Assembly: GCF_003725795.1 (NCBI RefSeq)
Contig: NZ_RBEE01000008.1
Location: forward strand, 102,545-166,544
Reading direction: 5' to 3'
Length of the DNA: 64,000 nt
Origin: Pedobacter jejuensis
GTDB taxonomy: Bacteria; Bacteroidota; Bacteroidia; Sphingobacteriales; Sphingobacteriaceae
Below are positions 24,688 to 33,569 of this stretch, one piece after another; the stretch's first letter is position 1, and each line of letters starts with the position of its first letter. Under the pieces are notes generated by a model. It saw only the letters and a list, made by a program, of their open reading frames with translations, did not search any database and was not told the DNA's origin. The position numbers and the translations under genes were made by a program.

Positions 24688-25842
24688 ATGCAAAGCTCAT
24701 TGGTTAAAAGGTTTATCTTACTGCTTTTTCTATTATCTTCATTAAACGGTTTCGCACAAGACTCTGTTTATGTAAGGCAAACGATTAAGCAACTAACATC
24801 CAAAACATTTTGGGGAAGAGGTTATACTAAGGATGGAATGACAAAAGCGGCCGACTTCCTATCTGCTGAATATAAAAAAATTGGCCTTCTACCATTTCAA
24901 GGAGATTATAAGCAATCTTTCAATTATCCTGTAAATACGTTTCCCGGGAAAATGCTGGTTATAATTAATGGAAAAAAACTAATACCCGGGAAAGATTTTA
25001 TCATCAACAATGAAAGCCCTTCTCTGAAAAAACAAGCTACTGTTGATAAGATAGATTCAGTTAATTACCAGGCTGGTTTAAATCTTCAGATTGTGTTAAA
25101 AGACAAGCTTACCTGGTCGGTAGCTACAGAAGTTGCTGATAAAACCATTATTCAAATCAATAAGAAAGCATTTGCAGAAATTCCAAAAACGATTAATGTT
25201 GATATAGAAAATAAATTCATTCCTGATTTCAAGGCTTCCAACGTTTGCGGTTTTGTAAAAGGCACAAAATATCCCGATTCGGTATTGTTGATAACCGCTC
25301 ACTACGATCATTTAGGCGGAATGGGAAATGACACCTATTTCCCTGGCGCAAATGACAATGCAGCAGGCGTAGCAACGCTTCTAAGTTTAGCAAAATATTA
25401 TGCGGTAAATCCAAAGCCTTATTCGGTTGGTTTTATTTGTTTTGCAGGCGAAGAAGCAGGCTTGCTCGGTTCGAAATATTTTACTGAAAACCCATTATTG
25501 CCATTAAGTACAATTAAGTTTTTGATAAATCTTGATTTGGTTGGTACAGGCGAAAGTGGAATGACGGTCGTTAATGCTAGTGTTTATCCTAAAGCGTTTT
25601 CAATTTTAAATCAAATTAATGCTGAGCAGAAGTTAATTACTAAAATTAATTCGAGAGGTAAGGCAGCGAACAGCGACCATTATTTTTTTACCGAAAAAGG
25701 TGTTCCGGCATTCTTTTTCTATACTCAAGGAGGAATTTCCGCCTACCATGATGTATTTGATAAAGCTGAAACATTGCCTTTAACCGAGTATAACGACTTA
25801 TTTAAACTGATAATATCTTTTAATAAAAAGCTGATGGAATAG
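24688..25842 (+). CDS. Secreted M28 family metallopeptidase
   Basis: The 384-residue protein has a signal peptide (MQSSLVKRFILLLFLLSSL) and an M28 zinc-peptidase domain. Metal ligands are visible in ITAHYDHLGGMG (first His), GANDNAAGVATLL (bridging Asp), FAGEEAGLLGS (catalytic Glu and ligand Glu), NLDLVGTGE and a late His in ISAYHDVFD. These enzymes are di-zinc aminopeptidases that act in the periplasm or outside the cell. It follows the iron uptake pair by 89 bases and may or may not share its transcript. Confidence 0.92.
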   Translation: MQSSLVKRFILLLFLLSSLNGFAQDSVYVRQTIKQLTSKTFWGRGYTKDGMTKAADFLSAEYKKIGLLPFQGDYKQSFNYPVNTFPGKMLVIINGKKLIPGKDFIINNESPSLKKQATVDKIDSVNYQAGLNLQIVLKDKLTWSVATEVADKTIIQINKKAFAEIPKTINVDIENKFIPDFKASNVCGFVKGTKYPDSVLLITAHYDHLGGMGNDTYFPGANDNAAGVATLLSLAKYYAVNPKPYSVGFICFAGEEAGLLGSKYFTENPLLPLSTIKFLINLDLVGTGESGMTVVNASVYPKAFSILNQINAEQKLITKINSRGKAANSDHYFFTEKGVPAFFFYTQGGISAYHDVFDKAETLPLTEYNDLFKLIISFNKKLME

Positions 25843-26020
25843 TCCTAGTTTTTAGGACGAAAGCTTTGAATCTAGGTATAAACATGGGATTTAGAGTTAT
25901 CAACGATTCAAATCTATCGCTGTTAATTGGGATAATATTCTAAGCCTTTGGGATAATTGAATTTAACACCAGCCTTTGTATAATCATCTTTGAATCAACA
26001 AATCAAAAACAAGATTCATT

Positions 26021-27091
26021 ATGAAAACCATACAAAAACTTAGCCTAGCATTTTTATTCTTTATCTCTTTAGCTGTAAAGTCGAATGCTCAAATTGAAAT
26101 TGTGATTGTTGCATCAAGTCACGATAATTCTAAATCCAATCAAAACTTTCAGGCTGTTATAGATAAGTTGAAAAACTTTAAACCTGATATGGTTTTTGGC
26201 GAATATTTACCAGCCGAAGATTATGCTAAACTAGAAGACGATAATTGGGCTAAAGAGGCATTCCAAAAAAAAGTAAATTACGTTAATCGCTTAAACCCAG
26301 AAACGCCAAAGAATATTCCATCCCTAATAAAAAGGAATCAAAAGGCATTAGCATCATTTGCATTTTACCACAAAACCAGAATGAATTTGGCACTAGAATA
26401 CGCCAAAATTTGGGATAGAGGAAATTTCGATTATCAAATGTTTGTGTTAGAAAACGTCATGAAACCAAAATTCGGCAAAGAAGAATTGGCAGAGTACAAT
26501 AAAATGTTTGGAAGCACCGATTCTTTGAAAAAATTAGGCATTAACAGACCAGGAAGCGAATACAACAAAATATATTTTCCGCTAATATATCAACTTGGTC
26601 AAAATCAAATTTACAATATGGATTGCCAAACGTATGATAAACCCTGGAGCGTTGCCTGGGCGAAAACTGATTCGCTTTTTAAAATTATGGCAACAAAAGC
26701 AAAAGCCGATTCTCTATCGCCTGAGGGCAAAACTATGAGCGCCATTGATAAATATTGGAGCTTTAATCCTGAAGAAGCTAAACAATTTAATGCCGACCAA
26801 TATGCAGGCATGAATACCGAAAAATACGGCGCATTAATAGAAGCCTGGAATTTTTACGGTGGACGAAAATTTTATGGATACGCAGGTTTTCCAACCGATA
26901 ATGTTAAAGATATGGTAGCTCAGTGGACTTTAAGAAACGAAGGCATGTGCAAAAACATTATCGAGCAAGCAAAGACAAAAAATGCTAAAAGAGTGGTTGT
27001 TGGTGTTGGCGCAGGGCACAGAACATGGATGGAAGAAATTTTAGCCAAAAATAAAGACGTAAAAATTGTGAATTATAACGATTTAAAGTAA
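26021..27091 (+). CDS. DUF5694 protein, secreted
   Basis: The 356-residue protein has a signal peptide (MKTIQKLSLAFLFFISLAVK). It has the DUF5694 landmarks: IEIVIVASSHDNSKS near residue 25, PDMVFGEYLPAEDY, and a C-terminal RVVVGVGAGHRTWMEEIL. The spaced SH, GE and GH elements recall TraB/TIKI-type metallopeptidases, to which this family may be distantly related; no activity is established. It is monocistronic, 178 bases after the M28 gene and followed by a terminator. Confidence 0.8.
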   Translation: MKTIQKLSLAFLFFISLAVKSNAQIEIVIVASSHDNSKSNQNFQAVIDKLKNFKPDMVFGEYLPAEDYAKLEDDNWAKEAFQKKVNYVNRLNPETPKNIPSLIKRNQKALASFAFYHKTRMNLALEYAKIWDRGNFDYQMFVLENVMKPKFGKEELAEYNKMFGSTDSLKKLGINRPGSEYNKIYFPLIYQLGQNQIYNMDCQTYDKPWSVAWAKTDSLFKIMATKAKADSLSPEGKTMSAIDKYWSFNPEEAKQFNADQYAGMNTEKYGALIEAWNFYGGRKFYGYAGFPTDNVKDMVAQWTLRNEGMCKNIIEQAKTKNAKRVVVGVGAGHRTWMEEILAKNKDVKIVNYNDLK

Positions 27092-27164
27092 GCTTTTATC
27101 ATAAAGAAGACCTCCATCAACACATCTATTAAAGCAACTTTTAAATCTAAATTTGACGACTATT

Positions 27165-27194
27165 CCTCCATCACAAAAATGATGGGGGTTTTTT
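27165..27194 (+). terminator. Terminator after the DUF5694 gene
   Basis: CCTCCATCA pairs with TGATGGGGG around a six-base A-rich loop, followed by six T. The rest of the 328-base gap up to the receptor gene shows no other feature that I can support. Confidence 0.75.
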
Positions 27195-27419
27195 ATTTAT
27201 GTAATTTTCTTGTTGCCGGTTGCAATTATATCATCCCAAAACTATATTTACCTAAAAGTTTAGTTAATTTTTGGTTTTGATGCAACATCTTGATATTTAG
27301 ACTGTCGTTTATTGAAAATATAGAATTAAATAGCGCTCATCACATTTAAAACCCGGTTCATCACATTATAGGTATTGATAAAAAAATACTCGTTAAACTT
27401 GCCAACAAACCAACATTTT

Positions 27420-30200
27420 ATGAAGAAACTTTTCTCTATTTTATCCTTGCTTCTTATCTCAACAGTAATCTTTGCGCAAAAAAACGGTAGCATTAGTGGC
27501 GTCCTTGCAGATAGTGCAAACCATAAAACCACGTTAAATTATTCAACGGTTTCCGTTTATAAAGTTGGCGATAGTGTACTAACAACCTACAAATTATCTG
27601 ATGATAAAGGAGTTTTTAAAATCAATAATTTGCTAACCGGAACAAAGTATAGATTGGTTATAACTGCCTGGCAATATGGAACGTATCGCAAAGAAATCGA
27701 ATTAACAGCTGATAAACCAACAGCAAACTTAGGCACAATTTATCTTTCAACAAAAGCTAACGATTTAAATGAAGTAAACATCATTGCAGAAAGACCGCCA
27801 GTTATCGTTCGGAAAGATACCATTGAGTTTAATGCCGAATCGTTTAAAACATTGCCATCTGCTGTAGTAGAAGATTTACTGAAAAAACTGCCCGGAGTTG
27901 CTATAGCTGCAGATGGTTCTATTCAAGTTAATGGTAAAGCAGTAAGTAAAATATTGGTTGATGGAAAAGAATTTTTTGGTGGCGACCAACAAATTGCTAC
28001 CAAAAACTTGCCTGCTAATATTATAGATAAAGTACAGGTAATGGATGATAAAGATGCAAAACGAGCCGATCCTGATTTGCTTGCTGTAAATACACCTCAG
28101 GTAATTAATTTAAAGCTTAAAAGAGCTATTAAACAAGGTGCTTTTGGAAAAATATATGGTGGCTTTGGCTTACCAAACAGCCGCTATGAAACCGGGGGAA
28201 TCATTAATTTTTTTAGAGATACTACCCAGGTAAGTATTTTAGGTTACGGCAATAATGTAAATAAACCAGGGTTTTCGGTAAGTGATGTGATGAGAATTGG
28301 CGGGATGCAACGTACTGGAGTTAACTCAATGATGGTAAACAGTGATGGTGGTTATGCACTCAATGGCATTTCATTCGGTGGTGCTGCAAGCGGTATTCAG
28401 CAATCTGCCGGTGCTGGTGCAAACTTTAATACTTTAACCAAAAAAGGAGCAAAACTTAACCTTAAGTATTTCTTTGGAGCAAATGACCAAGAGATTATTA
28501 CCTTAACAGATAGTAGACAAAGTTTGGGAACTGGAGATTTATTGTCATCAACCAATCAAAACCAAAGAAACAAAAATTACAACCACAACATTAGCGGACG
28601 TGGCGAGTTTAAATTGGATAGCTTAACCCAATTGATTATTTCGCCGTCAGTATCCATTACCAATACCAGAAACAGTGGTTTGCTGTTAACAGAGACAAGA
28701 AATATTAATAACAATCTCTTAAATAATGGCTTTAACGAATCGAGAAATGTGGGCGATAATATTGATTATCAGATTTCAACAAATTACTGGAAAGATTTAA
28801 GAAAAAGCAAAGGAAGCTTAAATGCAACATTAGATTTAACAAGAAAAGATAATCTGATTGATTATTTTAACAATACGATTAGCAATTTCTATAACCCCAA
28901 CTCTACACAAGTGTTGGATCAATTAAGAGATAACAATATCAGGAATCAGGGAGTTTATTTAAGCGTAAATTTTACTAAAACGCTAACCAAAAAGCTAAGT
29001 TTAACGCTATCAACAACTGGAAATTACCTGGATAACGAGAATGCTTTAGTGACATTTTATAAAGACCCAAACAACCAAGCGTATGATATTGCAGTGCCAA
29101 CGCTTTCGCAAACGGTAAACCAACAAGGTTATAAAACCAACAACCGTGCATCACTAAGATGGGCACTTACCAAATTTTTTACCATTCAACCCGGTTTAGT
29201 TTTTAATACCATTAATTTAGAAAACAGTTTCTCTAGTTTCCCTTCTTTTAATCAAAACTTTAATTTCTTTGCACCATCTGCTGTAATTCGCTACAAAGAC
29301 CTTAGCATAAATTATACTCCGAGCTTTCGTGAGCCTGATGTAAGTTACATCCAACCAGTTGCAAACAATACAAATCCATTATATGTTCAAAATGGAAACC
29401 CAAATTTGGTGCCTACAAAAACCCATCAAATTTATTTAAACTTATACAAATACGATGTTAAACATACACTCAATTACAATGCCTATGGAAGCGCAAATAT
29501 TGATAATGATGCTGTGATTATGGCAAGAACTATTGCTCCAAATGGGTTACAAACTTCTACACCAATAAATGTTGATGGAATAATAAGATTAAATGCTGGC
29601 TTAAATTTTAGTAAAGATATTAAGCAGGACAAAAGACAGGTTACTATTGGTACAGGTTTTTATACAAACTTTACCAGAAATCTAGTTCTTGTAAACGATA
29701 TACGCAGCTATGCCAAAATTTTAAGTTTTAATCCGCGGGTGAGCGGTAAACTAAACTTGAATGATAAATTAGAGATTTCTACCAGCTATAATTTAGGCAT
29801 AAATAGCAGCAGGTATGACGATAGCTATTTTACCAGCATAAACTATTTTACCCATTTAAGCGAAAGCGAGTTGATAGTTCGTTTACCTAAAAAATTGGTG
29901 TGGGAAACGACCTATCGCATAAATTATAACACATAAACGGTTGCCGGTTTTAATAATAAAATTCAAATCTGGAATGCCGGTTTAACATATCTATTCATGA
30001 AGAACGATAGGGCTCAACTAAAGTTTTCTGTTAATGATATTTTGAATACCAATACAAGAAGATATGTATCGATTACCGAAAACTCAATCCGCGATGCTCG
30101 TTATAATAATTTAGGTAGATATTCGATGTTGACCTTTACGTACAACATTCAAAACTTTGGTGGAAAAGTTGGTGGAAAAGACACCTTTTTTAGGTTTTAA
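27420..30200 (+). pseudogene. Outer-membrane beta-barrel receptor (TonB-receptor-like) split by an in-frame TAA
   Basis: The start at 27420 gives MKKLFSILSLLLISTVIFAQ, a signal peptide. A regulatory-like domain follows, then a plug (AVVEDLLKKLPGVAIAADGS, VNGKAVSKILVDGKEFFGGD) and a long barrel. At 29934-29936 a TAA ends the frame after RINYNT (838 residues). The same frame continues for 87 codons with barrel strands (GFNNKIQIWNAGLTYLF, RYSMLTFTYNIQNFGG) and ends at FFRF, the C-terminal Phe needed for outer-membrane insertion. The product is probably non-functional unless the stop is read through or is a sequencing error. The family is the OMP_b-brl_3 / SusC-like group without a SusD partner. 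Confidence 0.85.
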
Positions 30201-30210
30201 AGACATATGA

Positions 30211-30254
30211 GACTTACGAAGTTCTAAAATTTAACTATTAGAACTTCGTGAGTC
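30211..30254. terminator. Long hairpin between the receptor pseudogene and the methyltransferase
   Basis: GACTTACGAAGTTCTAA pairs with TTAGAACTTCGTGAGTC over 17 positions with one mismatch, around a ten-base loop. It lies between convergent genes. The acttcgtaagtc phrase is also a common interspersed repeat in related genomes, so it may be both. Confidence 0.6.
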
Positions 30255-30264
30255 AAAATGCATT

Positions 30265-30942
30265 TCACGTTAATCTCACCAAATATTGGTCTTCATCATC
30301 ATCAAAAATGACTTCACTTTTCCATCCGGTTTCTGAAGCAATTTTATTTACAGTTTCTATATCAACATATAACCAATTAAACGATTCGCCTTTTTCGCCT
30401 TTGTATTCATATTGATAAGAAACCTCACCAAAATATTTATCTGCAGGTTTTTCCAAATCATCATACAAATAAGAGATGTCGGAAGTATCGAAAAGTACTT
30501 GTCCGCCAGGATTGATTAAGTTTTTAAGCTTGATTAAAAAATCCTTAAACCCCGATAATGTTCCAGTTAAACCGATGCCGTTCATCAGCATTATAATGGT
30601 ATCGAATTTAGCATCTAAAGTGAAAACATCTTGTAAAAAGGCTTTTTTAACACCTCTATCTTTCATAATATTAACCGCAGCTTTTGAAACATCAATTGCA
30701 GTAACATCCACGTTAAAAGCCTGTAAAACTAAAGCATGACTTCCAACACCGGCGCCAATGTCTAAAACTTTTCCTTCACACATTTGCAATGCCTGAAGTT
30801 CCATAACAGGCATATCTTCATCGTCACGAAAGAAAAAATCAACAGGCATTTCTTCTGGTTCACCGTAAGAATTATTTAACCAAAGTACCTCAGCTTCGCC
30901 GGTTTTATAGAAATCTGTTAAAGCTTTGCCAAAAACATCCAT
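30265..30942 (-). CDS. Class I SAM-dependent methyltransferase
   Basis: The 225-residue protein has the SAM-binding motif VLDIGAGVGSHALVLQ (about residues 55-70). It is followed by the acidic loop VDVTAIDVSKAAV and the later motif FDTIIMLMNGIGLTG, the standard Rossmann methyltransferase order. The substrate is not evident; the EPEEMPVDFFFRDD N-terminal segment is typical of an uncharacterised Bacteroidota group. It is monocistronic, and its promoter box lies almost on its start codon. Confidence 0.87.
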   Translation of the reverse strand: MDVFGKALTDFYKTGEAEVLWLNNSYGEPEEMPVDFFFRDDEDMPVMELQALQMCEGKVLDIGAGVGSHALVLQAFNVDVTAIDVSKAAVNIMKDRGVKKAFLQDVFTLDAKFDTIIMLMNGIGLTGTLSGFKDFLIKLKNLINPGGQVLFDTSDISYLYDDLEKPADKYFGEVSYQYEYKGEKGESFNWLYVDIETVNKIASETGWKSEVIFDDDEDQYLVRLT

Positions 30943-30947
30943 GGTTC

Positions 30948-30955
30948 CAAAGATA
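30948..30955 (-). promoter_or_regulatory. -7 box suggesting a leaderless methyltransferase mRNA
   Basis: The minus strand reads TATCTTTG, then five bases, then the ATG at 30942. This exact TAnnTTTG match leaves almost no room for a leader. Confidence 0.5.
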
Positions 30956-30961
30956 GCGATG

Positions 30962-31045
30962 AAAGATTAAAGACTAAAGCTAAAAGAATAAAGACCAAAG
31001 AATAAAGCTAAAAGATTAAAGATCAAAGATCAAAGACCATAGTTA
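30962..31045. repeat. Low-complexity AAAG-rich repeat
   Basis: The plus strand has imperfect reiterations of AAAGATTAAAG, CTAAAAG and AATAAAG units (about 80 bases). Similar runs occur at 14067-14100, just after argD (about 14596-14621) and at 38401-38463. Confidence 0.7.
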
Positions 31046-31077
31046 ACATACTAACCTCCTTCTCCTTCGGAGACGGC

Positions 31078-32478
31078 TTAGGTTAGGGTAAATTCTTGAT
31101 GATATTCTGGAATTGCTACATTTTTAAATCCGTGATTTTTTAAGCGTTCAGCAAATTTCTGTTGCACTTCATATTCACCATGAACCAAAAATAGTTGTTT
31201 AACTTTTTGTGGGTCTTGACCAGATAAGAACTGTAATAAATCATCATAATCGCCATGAGCGCTCATTGATTTTATAGAGCGTACTTCAGCTTTTACTTCA
31301 TAATCATCATGGAATATATCAACAACTTTTTGTCCGGCAATTAATCTTCCACCCAGCGAGGTGGGCTCGCAATAGCCAACCATTAAGATGGTATTTTTAT
31401 AATTACTGATGTTATTACGAATGTGATGCTTTACCCTGCCGGCTTCTGCCATTCCAGACGCTGAAATAATTACGCAAGGGCGAGGATCGTTATTTAAGGC
31501 TTTTGATTCTTCAACCGTTTCTACAAACCTTAATCCTTTGAAACCGAAAATATCGTGATCTATTTTAAGTGTTTCCTTGACTCCGTTATTATACACTTCA
31601 GGATGGTTTCTTAAAATTTCGGTAGCCTTAGATGATAGCGGACTATCAACGTAATAAAGAACATCTGGTAACTTACCTTTTAACTCTAACCCGTTAAGCG
31701 CATATAAAAGTTCCTGCGTTCGCCCAACACTAAATGCCGGAATAATTACTTTGCCTTTTTTAACATTACAGGTGTTTTCGATTATTTGGAGCAGCATATC
31801 TTCAATCGGATCTAAATCTTTATGCAGCGAATCGCCATAAGTAGATTCCAATAAAATATAATCTGCCTGGTCGAATTGTTGTGGACTTTTAAGTAGTAAA
31901 TCACCATAACGACCAACATCTCCACTAAAAGTGATGTGAGTAGGTTTGTTGTTTTCTGTAATTGTTAAATGCACTGCCGCACTACCTAAAATATGCCCGG
32001 CATCTGTAAATTTTAAATTTATACCAGGTTCAATTTCAAAATCTTCCTCATACTCCACAATTTTCATGTTACCAACTGTCTTTACAACATCTTCATCAGT
32101 ATATAAAGGTTCTTCTCTTTCTTGTCCTGGCTTTAAATGACGGTTTGAAAATTCGGCATCCTGCATTTGAATTTTTGCAGAATCCATCATTAAAATACGA
32201 GCCAAATCCATTGTTGCTGAGGTACAGAAAATTTTTCTTTCGAAGCCTTCTCCCACTAATCTAGGCAGTAATCCACAATGATCTATATGTGCATGAGATA
32301 AGATTAGGTAGGTAACCTTCTTGGCATCGAAACCGAAATAGCTATTTAGCTTATTAGTAACGCTGCCCATGCCTTGAAAAAGGCCACAATCTAATAAAAT
32401 TTGAGTTTCGTTATTGAGCGTTATAAGGTGCTTGCTTCCTGTAACTGTTCGGGCAGCACCATGAAAAGAGATTTTCAT
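31078..32478 (-). CDS. MBL-fold RNA-processing-type hydrolase (beta-CASP family)
   Basis: The 466-residue protein has the metallo-beta-lactamase motif LSHAHIDHCGLLPRL (about 59-73), which supplies the zinc ligands, plus SGDVGRYGDLLL. The beta-CASP region follows with IPAFSVGRTQELLYAL and IISASGMAEAGRVKHHI, and the C-terminal RMMBL part has SAHGDYDDLLQFL. This is the layout of CPSF73-like exonucleases/endonucleases that act on RNA. The family is common in bacteria and not the same as RNase J. No partner gene is evident. Confidence 0.92.
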   Translation of the reverse strand: MKISFHGAARTVTGSKHLITLNNETQILLDCGLFQGMGSVTNKLNSYFGFDAKKVTYLILSHAHIDHCGLLPRLVGEGFERKIFCTSATMDLARILMMDSAKIQMQDAEFSNRHLKPGQEREEPLYTDEDVVKTVGNMKIVEYEEDFEIEPGINLKFTDAGHILGSAAVHLTITENNKPTHITFSGDVGRYGDLLLKSPQQFDQADYILLESTYGDSLHKDLDPIEDMLLQIIENTCNVKKGKVIIPAFSVGRTQELLYALNGLELKGKLPDVLYYVDSPLSSKATEILRNHPEVYNNGVKETLKIDHDIFGFKGLRFVETVEESKALNNDPRPCVIISASGMAEAGRVKHHIRNNISNYKNTILMVGYCEPTSLGGRLIAGQKVVDIFHDDYEVKAEVRSIKSMSAHGDYDDLLQFLSGQDPQKVKQLFLVHGEYEVQQKFAERLKNHGFKNVAIPEYHQEFTLT

Positions 32479-32506
32479 TTTTAAATGGTTAGAAATTATA
32501 ATTGAA

Positions 32507-32531
32507 TAAAAATGCCGGAATTATCCGGCAT
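32507..32531 (-). terminator. Terminator after the YtxH gene
   Basis: ATGCCGGA and TCCGGCAT pair perfectly around a four-base centre. In the minus-strand reading the stem is followed by five T. It lies 13 bases beyond the YtxH stop. Confidence 0.8.
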
Positions 32532-32543
32532 CTCCAATTATTT

Positions 32544-32771
32544 TTAAGCTTTTATATCAGCTATTTTATCTTTTACCTTGTCTGCTACTCCAGATGCTTT
32601 ATCAGCAAGTCCTGCTAGCTTATCTTTAGATGAATCTAAAATATCGCTTAACCAATCAGATACTTTTCCTTTTAAATCATCAGTAGAATCTGAAGATAAT
32701 GCTAATGCAATTGTTGCTCCTAATGCCGCTCCGGCTAATACACCAACTATAATTTTTGTTTCCTTTGTCAT
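32544..32771 (-). CDS. YtxH-domain small membrane protein
   Basis: The 75-residue protein has an N-terminal glycine/alanine-rich membrane segment (IIVGVLAGAALGATIALAL, about 7-25). A long charged amphipathic helix follows with DKLAGLADKASGVADKVKD repeats. YtxH/general-stress proteins share this build, and expression under stress is typical of the family. Its role is probably at the inner membrane. It has its own terminator and is divergent from the HAD gene. Confidence 0.88.
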   Translation of the reverse strand: MTKETKIIVGVLAGAALGATIALALSSDSTDDLKGKVSDWLSDILDSSKDKLAGLADKASGVADKVKDKIADIKA

Positions 32772-32850
32772 AACTTTATTTTTTTTAATTAATAAACATA
32801 AATAAGCTCTTGCTGTTTTATTTTTTTAACAATACAAAAACCAGTCCATA

Positions 32851-33483
32851 ATGAAAAGCATTTTTTTTATTGATTTAGATAATACAATTTACTTTACCAA
32901 ACCTAATGAAGAGCAGCTTATGCGTGGTTTGTACAATGTTTTAGAGCAGCAAGACTTGGGGATTTCCGAGGAATTATATCTTTTGGCAAAGAAAGATATG
33001 TTGAGAATGCCTTTCCAAAAAGTTGCAGAAAAATATGGTTTTAAACAAGCGGCAATTGATAATGCGATAGATTATTTAATTACTGGCGAAGTAACAAAAC
33101 CCTTAACTCCGAGTAAAGATTATCATTACATAAAATCGTTAAGAGGACGTAAATTTGTTGTAACCGCAGGGTTTTTAAAAAAGCAAACGACAAAAGTTAA
33201 AATGCTTGGCATTGAAAATGATTTTGAAGAAGTTTATGTTGTTGATGTTACAACATCTAACCAAAACAAAAAAGATGCTTTTGAAGCGCTAATTAGTAAA
33301 TACGGTTTAAATACAGAAGAAATTTTAGTAATTGGTGATGATGCAGAATCGGAGATAAAATTTGGGCTGGAATTAGGGTTAACCACTTTTTTGTTAGATC
33401 CTGAAAACCTGCACCCAGATGCTGAAACTACTTTTAGAGGGAAAGACTTTAGTAATTTACATCAGGCTGCTGGTCAAGTTTAA
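32851..33483 (+). CDS. HAD-superfamily hydrolase
   Basis: The 210-residue protein has the catalytic motif FFIDLDNTIY at residues 5-14, where the first Asp is the nucleophile. The motif II Thr lies in KFVVTAGFLKKQ, and the motif III/IV acidic pair in EEILVIGDDAESEIKFG. This is the phosphatase group that includes YjjG-type nucleotidases and beta-phosphoglucomutase-like enzymes. The substrate cannot be assigned. It converges on the DUF6600 gene, with a bidirectional terminator between them. Confidence 0.87.
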   Translation: MKSIFFIDLDNTIYFTKPNEEQLMRGLYNVLEQQDLGISEELYLLAKKDMLRMPFQKVAEKYGFKQAAIDNAIDYLITGEVTKPLTPSKDYHYIKSLRGRKFVVTAGFLKKQTTKVKMLGIENDFEEVYVVDVTTSNQNKKDAFEALISKYGLNTEEILVIGDDAESEIKFGLELGLTTFLLDPENLHPDAETTFRGKDFSNLHQAAGQV

Positions 33484-33525
33484 TATTGTAAGAAAACGTT
33501 ACTGAAAAACATTTATACTTAAAAT

Positions 33526-33555
33526 AAAAAGTCCCGATTTTAGTCGGGACTTTTT
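33526..33555. terminator. Bidirectional terminator between HAD and DUF6600 genes
   Basis: AAAAAGTCCCGA and TCGGGACTTTTT are perfect complements around a six-base loop, giving a U-run in both directions. Confidence 0.88.
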
Positions 33556-33569
33556 ATTTTTAATTCATT

